DNA of 55,686 nucleotides from Streptomyces cacaoi (GCF_006539165.1 NZ_BJMM01000043.1:1-55686); one strand, 5' to 3'. Counted from the stretch's first letter, positions 17,236-28,520 are shown. The notes: a model not told the origin generated them from the letters alone. Numbers and translations: made by a program.

Positions 17236-17893
17236 GAAGGCACGGCCGCCTCGGTCCCTGCCGGGCACGCCCCGTCTGCTGTCGCTGCCAGCCGGCACCC
17301 CGCTCTACCGGGTGCACTCGGCAGCACGCTCCCCCGCCGCGTTCAACACCCGGCGCACCCCGTGCCTCTACGGCGGCGGCCGGTTCGACGCCACGACGCA
17401 CAGCGACGGCTACGGCTACCTGTACGCGGGGCTGACGGAGGAAGCCGCGGTGTGCGAGAGCCTGTTGCGCTCCGTGCCGTTCGCGCCCGAGGGAGGCCCC
17501 CGGCTGGTGCAGCGCGCGGCCGTACGGGGCCGCCGGTTCTCGTTCCTGCGGACGGCGACGGAGCTGCGCCTCGTGCCGCTGCTGTCCGGCCGCGATCTGG
17601 CGGCCGTGGGACAGGACGCGTGGCTGGTGCAGGCCGACCCGGTGGACTACCCGTACACCCGCGACTGGGGGCACTGGATCCGTGCGCAGGCCGACCCGGC
17701 GGCGCAGGGCTTCATCTGGCCGTCGAAGCGCGAGCCCGCCGACCACGCCCTGGTGCTGTTCGCCGACCGCTGCCCCGATCCGGTGCTGGAGGACGCCGGG
17801 CCCGAGCCGGTCGACCTGGACACCCCGGACGGCACCCGCCGGCTCAACGGGCTCCTCGCCCCGTACGGGGCCGCCGTCCCGCCAAGCGACTGA
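17234..17893 (+). CDS. RES-domain toxin (NAD+ phosphorylase family)
   Basis: RES-domain protein of 219 residues. The three name-giving residues are present: Arg26 in 'LYRVHS', Glu75 in 'AAVCESLLRS' and Ser164 in 'GFIWPSKREP', plus 'CLYGGGRFD' after the first strand. Family members such as MbcT degrade NAD+ by phosphorolysis, releasing nicotinamide and ADP-ribose-1''-phosphate, and are held in check by an MbcA-like antitoxin, here encoded upstream. ATG 17234 is the first start close to the domain, but the frame is open for at least 690 bases upstream through tandem repeats. The true protein may therefore have a repetitive N-terminal extension. It is followed by the CHAT gene 410 bases downstream. 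Confidence 0.82.
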   Translation: MKARPPRSLPGTPRLLSLPAGTPLYRVHSAARSPAAFNTRRTPCLYGGGRFDATTHSDGYGYLYAGLTEEAAVCESLLRSVPFAPEGGPRLVQRAAVRGRRFSFLRTATELRLVPLLSGRDLAAVGQDAWLVQADPVDYPYTRDWGHWIRAQADPAAQGFIWPSKREPADHALVLFADRCPDPVLEDAGPEPVDLDTPDGTRRLNGLLAPYGAAVPPSD

Positions 17894-18303
17894 CCCGCAC
17901 GAGGACCGGACCGCGCAAGGGCCGCGCCGCGCCAGGCTCGCCCCGCACAACGGCCGGACCGCACAAGGACGGGACGCACAAGGGCAGGACCGCTCGGCGA
18001 CCGGCCGTCACAGCAGCCGACCCGCACCACGACAGACCTCGGCAACCGACCCGCCCGGCAGCCGGACCACCCGACGGCCGGACCACCCGGCGACCGGACC
18101 ACCCGGCGGCCGACCCGTGCCGACCGACCCGGCCGAGCGTCCCCAGCGACCGCCGTACCGGACCGGCAGGAGCGGGACAACCGGACGCAGAACAGCGAAG
18201 CAGCACAGCAACGCAGCAGCGCAGCAGCACAGCACCACAGCGGCAGCACAGCCGAACGGCAGGACACAGCCGAACAGCCGAACAGCCCCCAGGAGAACCG
18301 GAC
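17894..18303. repeat. Repeat-rich gap with 16-bp tandem units
   Basis: No gene is seen. At 18059-18106 a 16-bp unit (CGGCCGGACCACCCGG and variants) occurs three times. At about 18180-18260, AGCACAGC and CAGCGCAGC motifs recur irregularly. AGGAGA at 18291-18296 is the ribosome site of the next gene. Confidence 0.7.
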
Positions 18304-21300
18304 ATGGACGAAGTCGCACCCGGCGCCGGACCGGCGGTCGGCGGCCGGGACCAGCGGACGGCCGAGCTGTACGCGGCGCTGGAGCAGCTCGGCCCCGACC
18401 CCGACGGGACGCGCGCCCTCGCGCTGCACGGCGAGCTGGCGGATCTGCACCACGAGCAGGGGACGGTGTCCCGGGACCCGGCGGACTTCCGGGCCTCGGC
18501 CGAGCACTGGCGGGCGCTCCGGCAGGCGGCCGAGGACGGGGTGCCCGGCATGGACGGCGCGGTGACGCACTACGGGCTGGGCCGGGCCCTGATGCTCGCC
18601 GGGATGATCGGCGCGGACAAGGACGAACTCCGCGCGGCGCAGCACGCGTTGGACTGTGCGGTGGAGTCCGTGCCGGACGGCGCCGAGCCCGAGTGGCTGC
18701 TGGACGCCCGGGCGCGGGCCGCCTGTCTGCGCGGCGGTCTGAGCCTGGAGGACCGCGACGCGGAGCAGGCGGCGGTGGCCGAGCAGGAGATCGAGGAGCT
18801 GCTGGCCCTGCCGGACGCGCTGGAGCAGTTCCCGCCCGGCTTCCTCGAACAGTTCGCCAAGCTGCTGTACGAGTGCGCGGCGGGGCGGGACGACGACGCG
18901 GGCCGGGAGCGCGCGCTGGAGCTGCTGCGGCACACCGTCGTCAGCCGGCGGGCGGAGCGGGACGGTCCGGCGTGGCGTCCGGGGCTGACGCTCGCCACGC
19001 TCCAGCAGACCCGCTACCAGGCGGACCGCGACCCGGCCCGGCTCCGCGACGTGCTGCTGGGCACCGGCCGTGTCCTGGAGGCGGCCGAGGCGGCGGACGT
19101 GGACCAGGAGATGTGGCACGCGGCGCGGCTGCTGCGGCTGTGGGCCGAGCAGGAGTGCGCTTCGCACGGCGTCCGGCCGGAGGGGGAAGGCACAGGACCG
19201 GGCGGGACCGAGAGCCCCGGCGGGCGAGACGGTGCGGCCGATCCGGAGGAGGCGTGGAAGCAGCTCCGGGAGTCGATGGCCGTGTTCCGCGAGAGGTTCC
19301 TTCAGGGCGAAGCGTATTTCGACTTCCGTACGAACGAGCCGGGCAACGCCACGCTCAGCGAAGTGGCGGGCCTCGGCAGCACATTGCTGCGCGACGGCTT
19401 CGAGCGGACGTACGCCGAGTGGCAGGCCGAGGAGCCGGGCAGCGCACGCCGGGCGGACGGGGCGCTGCTGCTCCTGACGCAGCGCGCGTTCCTCGGTGGG
19501 CGGGACGGCCACATCCCTCGGGAGCAGATCGACACCCTGATCGACTCGGCGGTCTCGTGCCCGCACAAGGACGACGCCTGGCGCGCGCGGGCGCACACGA
19601 TGGCGGCGGCCGCGCTGCTGATGGAGGACACCTCCGGCGCCCGACTGCGACTGGACGCGCTCGGCCACCATCTGCGGCGGGCACGCGAACTGGGTTGCTC
19701 AGACGCGGAGTTGGAGTATCTGGAGGCGACGGCCGCGATGCTGCGCGGCCAGATGTCCGGCGGCCGGGACGACGTGGACGCGGGCGTCGCGGCCGCGCGC
19801 CGACTGAGCGACCAGGGCTTCCTCAGCCCGTACCACACCCGGGTGCTGGCGGCGCAGAGCGCCGGTATGGCCGGTGCGCGGGCCGCGCGCACCGGGGATC
19901 TGGCGGGCGCCGACCGGGCGCTGGCCGAACTGGCGGACGTGCTGCGGGAGATGAAGCCGGAGGACCCGTCCCGGCTGGAGCTGTGGGTGTCGCTGGAGAA
20001 CCTGGTGCTGGAGCGGGACACGCTCGCCCGCGCGGCGGGGCAGCCGGCGTACCCGCTGCCGCCGGGCCGGCCGGATGTCGGCGAACTGCGGCGCGGGGCC
20101 GAACGGTTGCCCCGCGGGCAGCGGGCCTGGGTGCTGGGCTCGGCCGGTCTGACCCGGGCCGGGCACGCGCTGCTCCAGCACGACGTGCCGGCGATCGAGG
20201 CCGCGACGGAACTGCTGCGCGAGGCGATGGACCTGGTGGCGGAGGACACCGACGACTGGCTGCGCTACGCGGGCACCCTGGGCGGCCTTCTCTGCGCCCT
20301 CAGCGACGCCGCGACGCACCCCCGGCGCCGGGCGGCGCGGCTCACGGAGGGCACGGAGCTGCTGGAGCGCACCGCCGAGCGGGCCGGCGGGCCCGCGCAC
20401 CGGCTGTGGTCGAACATCGCGCTGGGGCTGGGCCGGGCCTACCGGGCCCGCGGCGGCCCGGGCGACCGGCGGCGCGCCCGGCGCAGCGGTCTGGACGCCC
20501 TGCGCGGCCACGTCCTCTCGACGCTCCTCCAGTCCGGCACGGCGCACGCCGCCGAGGCGGCGGGGTCGGCGACGGCCGGGGCGTTCGAGGTGGCGGCCTG
20601 GTGTCTGACGGACGGCGCGCCGGACGAGGCGGTGCGGGCGCTGGACGCCTGCCGCGGGCTGGTGCTGCACGCTGCCCTGACCTCGGCGTCGGTGCCACAG
20701 ATGCTGGACGCGGCCGGCCGCACGGAGCTGGCGGCACGGTGGCGCGACGCTGTTGCCGCTGCCGGGGCCGCGGGGGCGGCGGGCGCCGAGGACGGGCCGG
20801 ACGGCCCCGACAGCCGGCTGCGCCGGCAGGTGTTCGAGGCGCTGACCGCCGACGGCACCGGGGCCCACGTGCCGGCCCGGCGGCTGCTGCTCGACCCGCC
20901 CGCGCCGCGCCGGATCGGGCAGGCGCTGCGTGCGACGGGCGCGGACGCGCTGGTGTATCTCGTACCGGCGTCCGAGGACGGCGGGGGCGCCGCGGTGACG
21001 GTGACGGCGCGGGGCCGCGTCGACGCCGTGCCGCTGCCCGCGCTGCGCGAGGACGCCGAACCGCTGCGCGCGTACGGGACGGCCGCCGGAGCCGTCCGCG
21101 ACCTCGGCCCGGTCGGCGCCACCGGGCAGCCGCACCCGGGCACCGGGCGGGGCCCGTGGGAGGAGCGGCTGGACCGGCTGTGCTCCTGGGCCTGGCAGGC
21201 GGCGATGGGCCCGCTGCTGGACCGGCTGCCGGGCCCGCGGGGCGGCGGCCCGGCGCGTGGACACGGGCGGGTGGCCAAGCTGGTGCTCGTCCCGATGGGG

Positions 21301-22122
21301 GCGCTCGGGGTGGTGCCGTGGCATGCGGCGTGGACGCCGGACGGGCGCGGCGGCCGCCGCTACGCGGTGCAGGAGTGCGAGATCTCGTATGCGGCCTCGG
21401 CCCGTCTGCTGTGCGAGGTGGCGGGGCGCGAGCCCGTCCGCCCGGACGGCGCGGCCCTGTTCGTCGGCGATCCGACGGGGGATCTGCGGCACGCGGGGCA
21501 CGAGGCCGACGCCATTCAGCGGCGGCTGTACCCGGGCGCCCGCTATCTGGGCCGCCGGGCGGCCAGGGCCCGGCACGGCGCCGGCACCCCGGCCGAGGTG
21601 CTCGACTGGCTGCGGGCGCAGCGCGACCCGGGGGCCGTGCTGCATCTGGCCTGCCATGCGACGGTGGCCGCGGGCTCCCGGCACTCGGCCCATCTCGCCC
21701 TGCACGGCGGCGCGTTGGCGGCGGAGGAGCTGACGGAGGCGTCCGGCGGGATGCGGGACGCGGCCGGGGCCGGTATCGGCCTGGTGGTGCTGGCGGCCTG
21801 CCGCAGCCACATCTCGGTGCGCGGCAGCAACGAGGCGTACACCCTCTCCACGGCGTTCCTGACGGCGGCGGCGCGCTCGGTGATCGGCACGCTGTGGCCG
21901 GTGCCGGACGACACGACGTCCGCACTGATGTACATGACGCACTGGTATCTCCGCCACGAGGGCCACTCCCCCGGACGGGCCCTGCGCGCCGCGCAGTTGT
22001 GGATGCTGGATCCGCACCGGACGCCGCCGCCGGGGATGCCGCCCGCGCTGGCCCGGCACGCCCGTGCCGGCGCACCGGCCGACCCGGCGGCCTGGGCGGG
22101 GTTCACGCACCTCGGGCAGTGA
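18304..22122 (+). CDS. CHAT-domain protease with helical-repeat N-terminus
   Basis: Large protein of 1272 residues. The C-terminal 280 residues form a CHAT domain (caspase-like, clan CD): 'KLVLVPMGALGVVPWHAAW', 'ECEISYAASARLLCEV', catalytic His1118 in 'VLHLACHATV', catalytic Cys1166 in 'LVVLAACRSH', then 'SVIGTLWPVPDDTT'. The preceding 900 residues are alpha-helical with TPR-like pairs such as 'ALHGELADLHHEQGTVSRDP' and repeated Ala/Arg/Leu helices, a typical sensor or scaffold. CHAT proteases act in bacterial immunity by cleaving effectors after sensing. ATG 18304 has AGGAGA 7 bases upstream. It lies downstream of the RES pair and convergent with a caspase-fold gene. The CATRA/CHAT conflict systems of actinobacteria are the closest description I can give. 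Confidence 0.85.
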   Translation: MDEVAPGAGPAVGGRDQRTAELYAALEQLGPDPDGTRALALHGELADLHHEQGTVSRDPADFRASAEHWRALRQAAEDGVPGMDGAVTHYGLGRALMLAGMIGADKDELRAAQHALDCAVESVPDGAEPEWLLDARARAACLRGGLSLEDRDAEQAAVAEQEIEELLALPDALEQFPPGFLEQFAKLLYECAAGRDDDAGRERALELLRHTVVSRRAERDGPAWRPGLTLATLQQTRYQADRDPARLRDVLLGTGRVLEAAEAADVDQEMWHAARLLRLWAEQECASHGVRPEGEGTGPGGTESPGGRDGAADPEEAWKQLRESMAVFRERFLQGEAYFDFRTNEPGNATLSEVAGLGSTLLRDGFERTYAEWQAEEPGSARRADGALLLLTQRAFLGGRDGHIPREQIDTLIDSAVSCPHKDDAWRARAHTMAAAALLMEDTSGARLRLDALGHHLRRARELGCSDAELEYLEATAAMLRGQMSGGRDDVDAGVAAARRLSDQGFLSPYHTRVLAAQSAGMAGARAARTGDLAGADRALAELADVLREMKPEDPSRLELWVSLENLVLERDTLARAAGQPAYPLPPGRPDVGELRRGAERLPRGQRAWVLGSAGLTRAGHALLQHDVPAIEAATELLREAMDLVAEDTDDWLRYAGTLGGLLCALSDAATHPRRRAARLTEGTELLERTAERAGGPAHRLWSNIALGLGRAYRARGGPGDRRRARRSGLDALRGHVLSTLLQSGTAHAAEAAGSATAGAFEVAAWCLTDGAPDEAVRALDACRGLVLHAALTSASVPQMLDAAGRTELAARWRDAVAAAGAAGAAGAEDGPDGPDSRLRRQVFEALTADGTGAHVPARRLLLDPPAPRRIGQALRATGADALVYLVPASEDGGGAAVTVTARGRVDAVPLPALREDAEPLRAYGTAAGAVRDLGPVGATGQPHPGTGRGPWEERLDRLCSWAWQAAMGPLLDRLPGPRGGGPARGHGRVAKLVLVPMGALGVVPWHAAWTPDGRGGRRYAVQECEISYAASARLLCEVAGREPVRPDGAALFVGDPTGDLRHAGHEADAIQRRLYPGARYLGRRAARARHGAGTPAEVLDWLRAQRDPGAVLHLACHATVAAGSRHSAHLALHGGALAAEELTEASGGMRDAAGAGIGLVVLAACRSHISVRGSNEAYTLSTAFLTAAARSVIGTLWPVPDDTTSALMYMTHWYLRHEGHSPGRALRAAQLWMLDPHRTPPPGMPPALARHARAGAPADPAAWAGFTHLGQ

Positions 22123-22174
22123 CGGCGGTCCCGCCCGGCGGTGGTGCCGCAGCCCGCTTTGGACGACGGGCCGC

Positions 22175-24394
22175 TCAGGGCACGAGGGTCCGCAGGGAGA
22201 GGGTGGTGGCCGTCCAGTCGCCCGGGCCGGGGTCGTCCACCGCGGAGCCCCAGGAGCCGACGGTGCCTTCGGAACCGCTCGCGCCGGCCGAGCCGACGGG
22301 GCCGAGGTCCCGGCCCCGGGCCGCCGGCGGGGGCGGTGCGAGCCGCAGCACACCGTCCGGGGCCTGCCGGGCGGCGGAACGTCCCGCGGGCACGCCCGGG
22401 TCCCAGGCGTCCAGGAGGAAGGGAAGGGTGTTCAACTCGCCCTCGGCCACGACGAGTTTGAGCCAGTCGCGGGCCCCGGCACCGGGGCGCGGTTCCCGGC
22501 CCGCGGGCAGGGACAGCTCGACGGGCGCTCCGTCCAGCGCGTGCCCGGTGCCCCGGGGGCCGATGAAGTCGCCGGGGAAGAGCATCGCGTGGCTGCGGTA
22601 GCTGTCGGTGAGGTCGAGGAGCACACACCACAGCTTCCGGTGGGTGCGGTTGTGCAGCTGTATGTGCAGCCGCGGGGGCCGGTAGCCGTGCGCGGTCCGG
22701 GTGTAGGGGCAGACGAGTTCGCGGACGCCGTCTCCGGGACGGGGCGGTGCGGTGCGGTCGTCGGCCGGTGCGATCTCCACCCGCACCGGGGAGCCGAGCG
22801 CGGAGAGCGGGTTGTCCAGACAGCGGATCCGGTCCCACTGGACGAGGTGGACGAGGCAGGCGGCGACCCGCGCGGCGTCGTCCGCGGTGGCCAGCGGCAG
22901 CGGGGGGACGAAGGCGCTGCCGTCACGGCGCACCACCTCCGCGCTGCCCTCGCGTACCAGCACCCGCAGCAACAGCCGTCCCTGAGCGGGGAGTTGCCGC
23001 GGTACGGCCGCCTCCCCGGCGCCGGACGCCACGGCCAGCAGCGGGGAGGGCCCGCCGCCCGGGCCCGCGTGCGCCAGCGCCTCCCGCAGGAGACGCACCG
23101 GCCGACCGTCCCCGGCCCCGGCCGGACCCGCGGCGGGTTCGACGGTCACCTCGGCGGGCGGCAGGGCGAGCGCGCTGAGCGTGACCGGGTAGGTGCGCTC
23201 GGGGTCGGGCTCCCAGCCCTCCGGGCGTACGAGGGTGCGGTCGGCGCGTATCTCGTGGGCACGCAGGGTCCGCCGACCGGCCGCGGCCCCGGACACGGCC
23301 CCCGGAACGGCCCCCGAAACAGCCGCCGTCGCCGGAACGGAAGCCGTCGCCGGAACGGCAGCCGTCGACGAGGCAGCGGCGGGCCCCGGGGCGGCAGCGG
23401 GCCCGGGAGCCTGATCGGCCCCGGAGGCGGCGGGCTCCGCACCGACGACGGCGAAGCAGGTTCCGCCGGCCCCCACGGCACCCACGGCCTCCGTGTCTCC
23501 CGTGCCTCCCCTGCCGACGAGGCCGTGTGCGGCGCCCGCGTCGATCTCCCAGCCGTCCACGCCCAGGCGCAGCAGATGCGGGGCGCGGGGGCCGGCGCCC
23601 GCTCCGCCCAGCAGCGGCGCATCGGCGGGGCCGCCCGGACGCTGCGGGAGCAGGACCGGGTGCTGGGCGGTGCTGCCGCGCTGCACCCGCGCGTGCGTCG
23701 CGGCCATCACCTCGCGTGAACTCGCCCCGTCGTAGGCCCCGTTGCCGAGGACGTCCAGCAGCGCATGGCTGAACAGGCCCCGCGTCCGTCCGTCGAACTC
23801 GTCCTCGTGCGCCAACTGGTCCAGACGGCCCGCGGCCAGCAGCAGATGCCGCTGCGGGCCCGGGTGCCCGGGCAGCGCGGCCAGGTCGCGGGCGGCGGCG
23901 CGGGCCCAGCCGGGCGCGGGCGGCGCGTACCGCACGGGCAGCACCTCGCGGGTCCCGCCGCCCGCGTAGCAGCAGTCCAGGACGGCGACGGTGTGCACGC
24001 CCCGGGCCGCGACGGCTTCGAGGAGCGCGCCCAGCCGCTTGTCCGGCAGCGTCCCGTCGGCGCAGACCAGTGCCTGGCAGCGCCCGGTGGGCTCCTTGAG
24101 CAGCTCGTCCGGTCCGCTCGCGGGCAGGTCGGTGCCGTGCCCGGAGAACCACAGCAGCGCGGTGTCGCCCTCCGCTGCGCCGCCGAAATGCCCGGTGAGG
24201 CCCGCCACGACGGCCTCGACGGTGGCCGCACCGTCGACCAGCTCCCGCAGCCGCAGCCCGGTGCCGCGCGCCGCGGTGCGGGCCCGCAGCCACTCCCCGG
24301 CCGCGCGGATGTCGTTGCGGCAGCCCGCCAGGCGGGGCAGGGAACGGGCCGGATAGTCGTCGATGCCGACGAGCAGGGCGTGAACCGTGGGCAT
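22175..24394 (-). CDS. Caspase-fold (peptidase C14) protein
   Basis: Protein of 739 residues. Residues 1-250 are a caspase domain: 'VHALLVGIDDYPARSLPRLA', catalytic His86 in 'LWFSGHGTDL', catalytic Cys142 in 'VAVLDCCYAGG', then 'HLLLAAGRLDQLAHE' and 'RTRGLFSHALLDVLGNGAYD'. A linker rich in Ala/Pro/Gly (about residues 340-390) is repetitive. The C-terminal 300 residues form a beta-rich domain with 'LHIQLHNRTHRKLWCVLLDL' and 'SYRSHAMLFPGDFIGP', common in actinobacterial caspase-family proteins. ATG 24394 begins MPTVHALLVG, the usual family start. It is convergent with the CHAT gene, 52 bases between stops. Substrates are unknown; cell-death or conflict roles are inferred from the family. Confidence 0.85.
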   Translation of the reverse strand: MPTVHALLVGIDDYPARSLPRLAGCRNDIRAAGEWLRARTAARGTGLRLRELVDGAATVEAVVAGLTGHFGGAAEGDTALLWFSGHGTDLPASGPDELLKEPTGRCQALVCADGTLPDKRLGALLEAVAARGVHTVAVLDCCYAGGGTREVLPVRYAPPAPGWARAAARDLAALPGHPGPQRHLLLAAGRLDQLAHEDEFDGRTRGLFSHALLDVLGNGAYDGASSREVMAATHARVQRGSTAQHPVLLPQRPGGPADAPLLGGAGAGPRAPHLLRLGVDGWEIDAGAAHGLVGRGGTGDTEAVGAVGAGGTCFAVVGAEPAASGADQAPGPAAAPGPAAASSTAAVPATASVPATAAVSGAVPGAVSGAAAGRRTLRAHEIRADRTLVRPEGWEPDPERTYPVTLSALALPPAEVTVEPAAGPAGAGDGRPVRLLREALAHAGPGGGPSPLLAVASGAGEAAVPRQLPAQGRLLLRVLVREGSAEVVRRDGSAFVPPLPLATADDAARVAACLVHLVQWDRIRCLDNPLSALGSPVRVEIAPADDRTAPPRPGDGVRELVCPYTRTAHGYRPPRLHIQLHNRTHRKLWCVLLDLTDSYRSHAMLFPGDFIGPRGTGHALDGAPVELSLPAGREPRPGAGARDWLKLVVAEGELNTLPFLLDAWDPGVPAGRSAARQAPDGVLRLAPPPPAARGRDLGPVGSAGASGSEGTVGSWGSAVDDPGPGDWTATTLSLRTLVP

Positions 24395-24727
24395 ACGCAG
24401 CAGTCTCGCACCCGCCCCGGGGCCGGGACGGGCCGAGCCGGGGCACATCCCGGGCACTTCCGGGTCGGCGTACGGGCGCGGCGACCCGAAGGTCAACTCG
24501 CGGGCGGCGCAGGGGGGTCGGAAGGCGGTGAGGTGGCGCTCCGGCGCCAGGCGAGGCCCCAGGCGAGGCGAGGCGCGAAGGCACGGCTCGACACGAGGCG
24601 TGAGGTGATGCCGGGGGACTCGAAACGCCTCCGCCCTCCCGTCGCTGGCCCTCCGCCAGGGGCGGAGGGTGGGGCGACGGGAGGGCGGGAGGGCGGAGGG
24701 CAGAGCGTGACCCGAGAAAGAGGAGGG
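24395..24727. other. Gap upstream of caspase gene
   Basis: No gene is seen. The side near 24394 should hold the caspase-gene promoter. The motif AGGCGAGGC recurs near 24550-24570. The other side holds the large hairpin described separately. Confidence 0.5.
24631..24688 (-). terminator. Nested hairpin downstream of icd
   Basis: CCGCCCTCCCGTCGC (24631-24645) pairs perfectly with 24674-24688. Within the 28-base loop a second perfect stem pairs CCCTCCGCC (24649-24657) with GGCGGAGGG (24661-24669). It lies 40 bases after the icd stop on the minus strand. Confidence 0.7.
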
Positions 24728-26947
<2,220 letters not shown>

Positions 26948-26973
26948 CGGTACTCCGCTTCACGTCGAGGTCG

Positions 26974-26987
26974 TCTCGATATCAAGA
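26974..26987. promoter_or_regulatory. Imperfect palindrome upstream of icd
   Basis: TCTCGATATCAAGA is a 14-bp palindrome with one mismatched pair, 27 bases upstream of the icd start in an otherwise very GC-rich region. Its AT-richness and symmetry suggest an operator. The regulator is unknown; sites of this type may be shared with other TCA-cycle genes. Confidence 0.5.
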
Positions 26988-27049
26988 TATCCGGTCGCCG
27001 ACCGGCACCCGAAGCCAACCCCCGTCGCCCGCGACGACCCCGACGCGGG

Positions 27050-27904
27050 TCAGACGACCGGGGCGCGCGGGCCGTCCGGCGCGGCGGCACGCCCGTCGAG
27101 GACCTCCCCGGCGACCGCGGCGACCTCCTGGTCGGCCACCCTGCGGTAGCCGTCCCGGGTGACGAGCGCGACCAGCGGATACACCTGGCGGACCGGGTCG
27201 GGGCCGCCCGTCGCCGTGTCGTCGTCGGCCGCGTCGTACAGCGCCTGCACCACCGCCGTGACCAGCTCGCGCTCGGCCATGCCCGGCCGGTACAGCTTCT
27301 TCAGCGCGCCCCGCGCGTACGGCGAGCCGGAGCCGCTCACCGCGAAGTCCCGCTCCTCGGTGCGGCCGCCGGTCACATCGAAGGACCAGATCCGCCCCTG
27401 CCCCCGGTCGGGGTCGAACCCCGCGAACAGGGGGACGACCGCCAGGCCCTGCATGGCCATCTCCAGGTTGCCGCGGATCAGGGTGGTCAGCCGGTTCGCC
27501 TTGCCCTCCAGGGAGAGCGGGGCGCCCTCGACCTTCTCGTAGTGCTCCAGCTCCAGCTGGAAGAGCCGGATCATCTCCAGGGCGGGGCCGACGGTGCCCG
27601 CGAAGGCGACGGCGGAGTGCTCGTCGCCCGGCTGGACCTTCTCCGACTCGCGGTGGGCGATGACGTTGCCCATGGTGACCCGGCGGTCCCCGGCGACCAG
27701 CACGCCGTCCCGGTACGAGGCGGCGATCACGGTCGTGCCGTGCGGCGCCTCGAAGCCCGCCGGCACGCCCCCGGCCGGCGCCCGGCCGCCCGGCAGCAGC
27801 TCCGGCGCCTGCGCCCGGAGGAAGTCCATGAACGACGACGATCCCGCGGCCAGGAACGCCGCCGGCAGCCCCTGCCCGCCCGCTCCGTACGCACCAGCAC
27901 CCAT
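27050..27904 (-). CDS. Orphan proteasome beta subunit (PrcB paralogue)
   Basis: 20S proteasome beta-type protein of 284 residues. A propeptide of 56 residues (with 'LPAAFLAAGSSSFMDFL', as in PrcB) ends at His-Gly before Thr57, the predicted N-terminal nucleophile after self-cleavage. In mature numbering Thr1, Asp17 ('AGDRR') and Lys33 ('ESEKV') are all kept. The segment 'IRLFQLELEHYEKVEGAPLS' is close to canonical PrcB. GGGGAGGA lies just upstream of ATG 27904. No alpha subunit, Pup or Mpa gene is nearby, unlike the canonical prcBA locus. It is probably a second beta subunit that could assemble alternative core particles. That it is extra rather than relocated cannot be proven from this window. 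Confidence 0.85.
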   Translation of the reverse strand: MGAGAYGAGGQGLPAAFLAAGSSSFMDFLRAQAPELLPGGRAPAGGVPAGFEAPHGTTVIAASYRDGVLVAGDRRVTMGNVIAHRESEKVQPGDEHSAVAFAGTVGPALEMIRLFQLELEHYEKVEGAPLSLEGKANRLTTLIRGNLEMAMQGLAVVPLFAGFDPDRGQGRIWSFDVTGGRTEERDFAVSGSGSPYARGALKKLYRPGMAERELVTAVVQALYDAADDDTATGGPDPVRQVYPLVALVTRDGYRRVADQEVAAVAGEVLDGRAAAPDGPRAPVV

Positions 27905-28520
27905 GCGGATCCTCCCCTGTCCGGCCCCCGGCGTCCGCTCCCCGCGGGCCCCGGGGGCACCCGCGTTCGAAGATCGCCCTGCGCGCGGGAGCCTACCCCG
28001 GCCCGATGTCCCGCATGTGCTGCCCCGCCTCCCGCGTACGCCCGCGCGCACGGGCCGTGCCGGGGGCCAACCACCGTGCCGTGCACGGGGCTTGGGGGAG
28101 TGTTCAGCCGCCGGTTCCCCGCACGCAAGGGCCGGCGTCGGAGCATGGCGGTGCCGGGTCCGGGGCACGGCGTACGCCGGGTCCCGCACTGCGGCACGCG
28201 ACGGCTCCGGAGCACGTCGGACACCGGGGCCCGAGCATGGCGAGGACCACAGTTTCCGTATTTGCGTCGGGGCCGGTCAGGTGTGCGACAGTGGACCGTC
28301 CCGGTCGGCCGGGCGCGCCGTCGTGCGCAGCCGCCACCGGGGATCCCCTCCCACACAGCGACCGCGAACGGCCGCGCTCTCCGCGCGCCCGGAACGCGGT
28401 ACGCGCCGAATCCAGCAGTACATATCCGCATCCGTCCGCACATACTGCGTACATGTCGCATACGTCCGCGCAATACGCCCCTCCGTCCAACACGTCCCAC
28501 CGAGCGCCTTCTTGAGAGTG
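27905..28520. other. Gap between divergent prcB-like and GNAT genes
   Basis: No gene is seen. Near the GNAT start the sequence is less GC-rich and carries two direct repeats of about 19 bases at 28427-28445 and 28457-28476 (core CGCAT-CGTCCGC), 30 bases apart, possibly binding sites. The minus-strand side should hold the promoter of the proteasome gene. Confidence 0.45.

Noticed and set aside
14085..24394. Prophage or integrative element
   Set aside because: No integrase, excisionase, structural phage genes or attachment repeats were seen at either edge.
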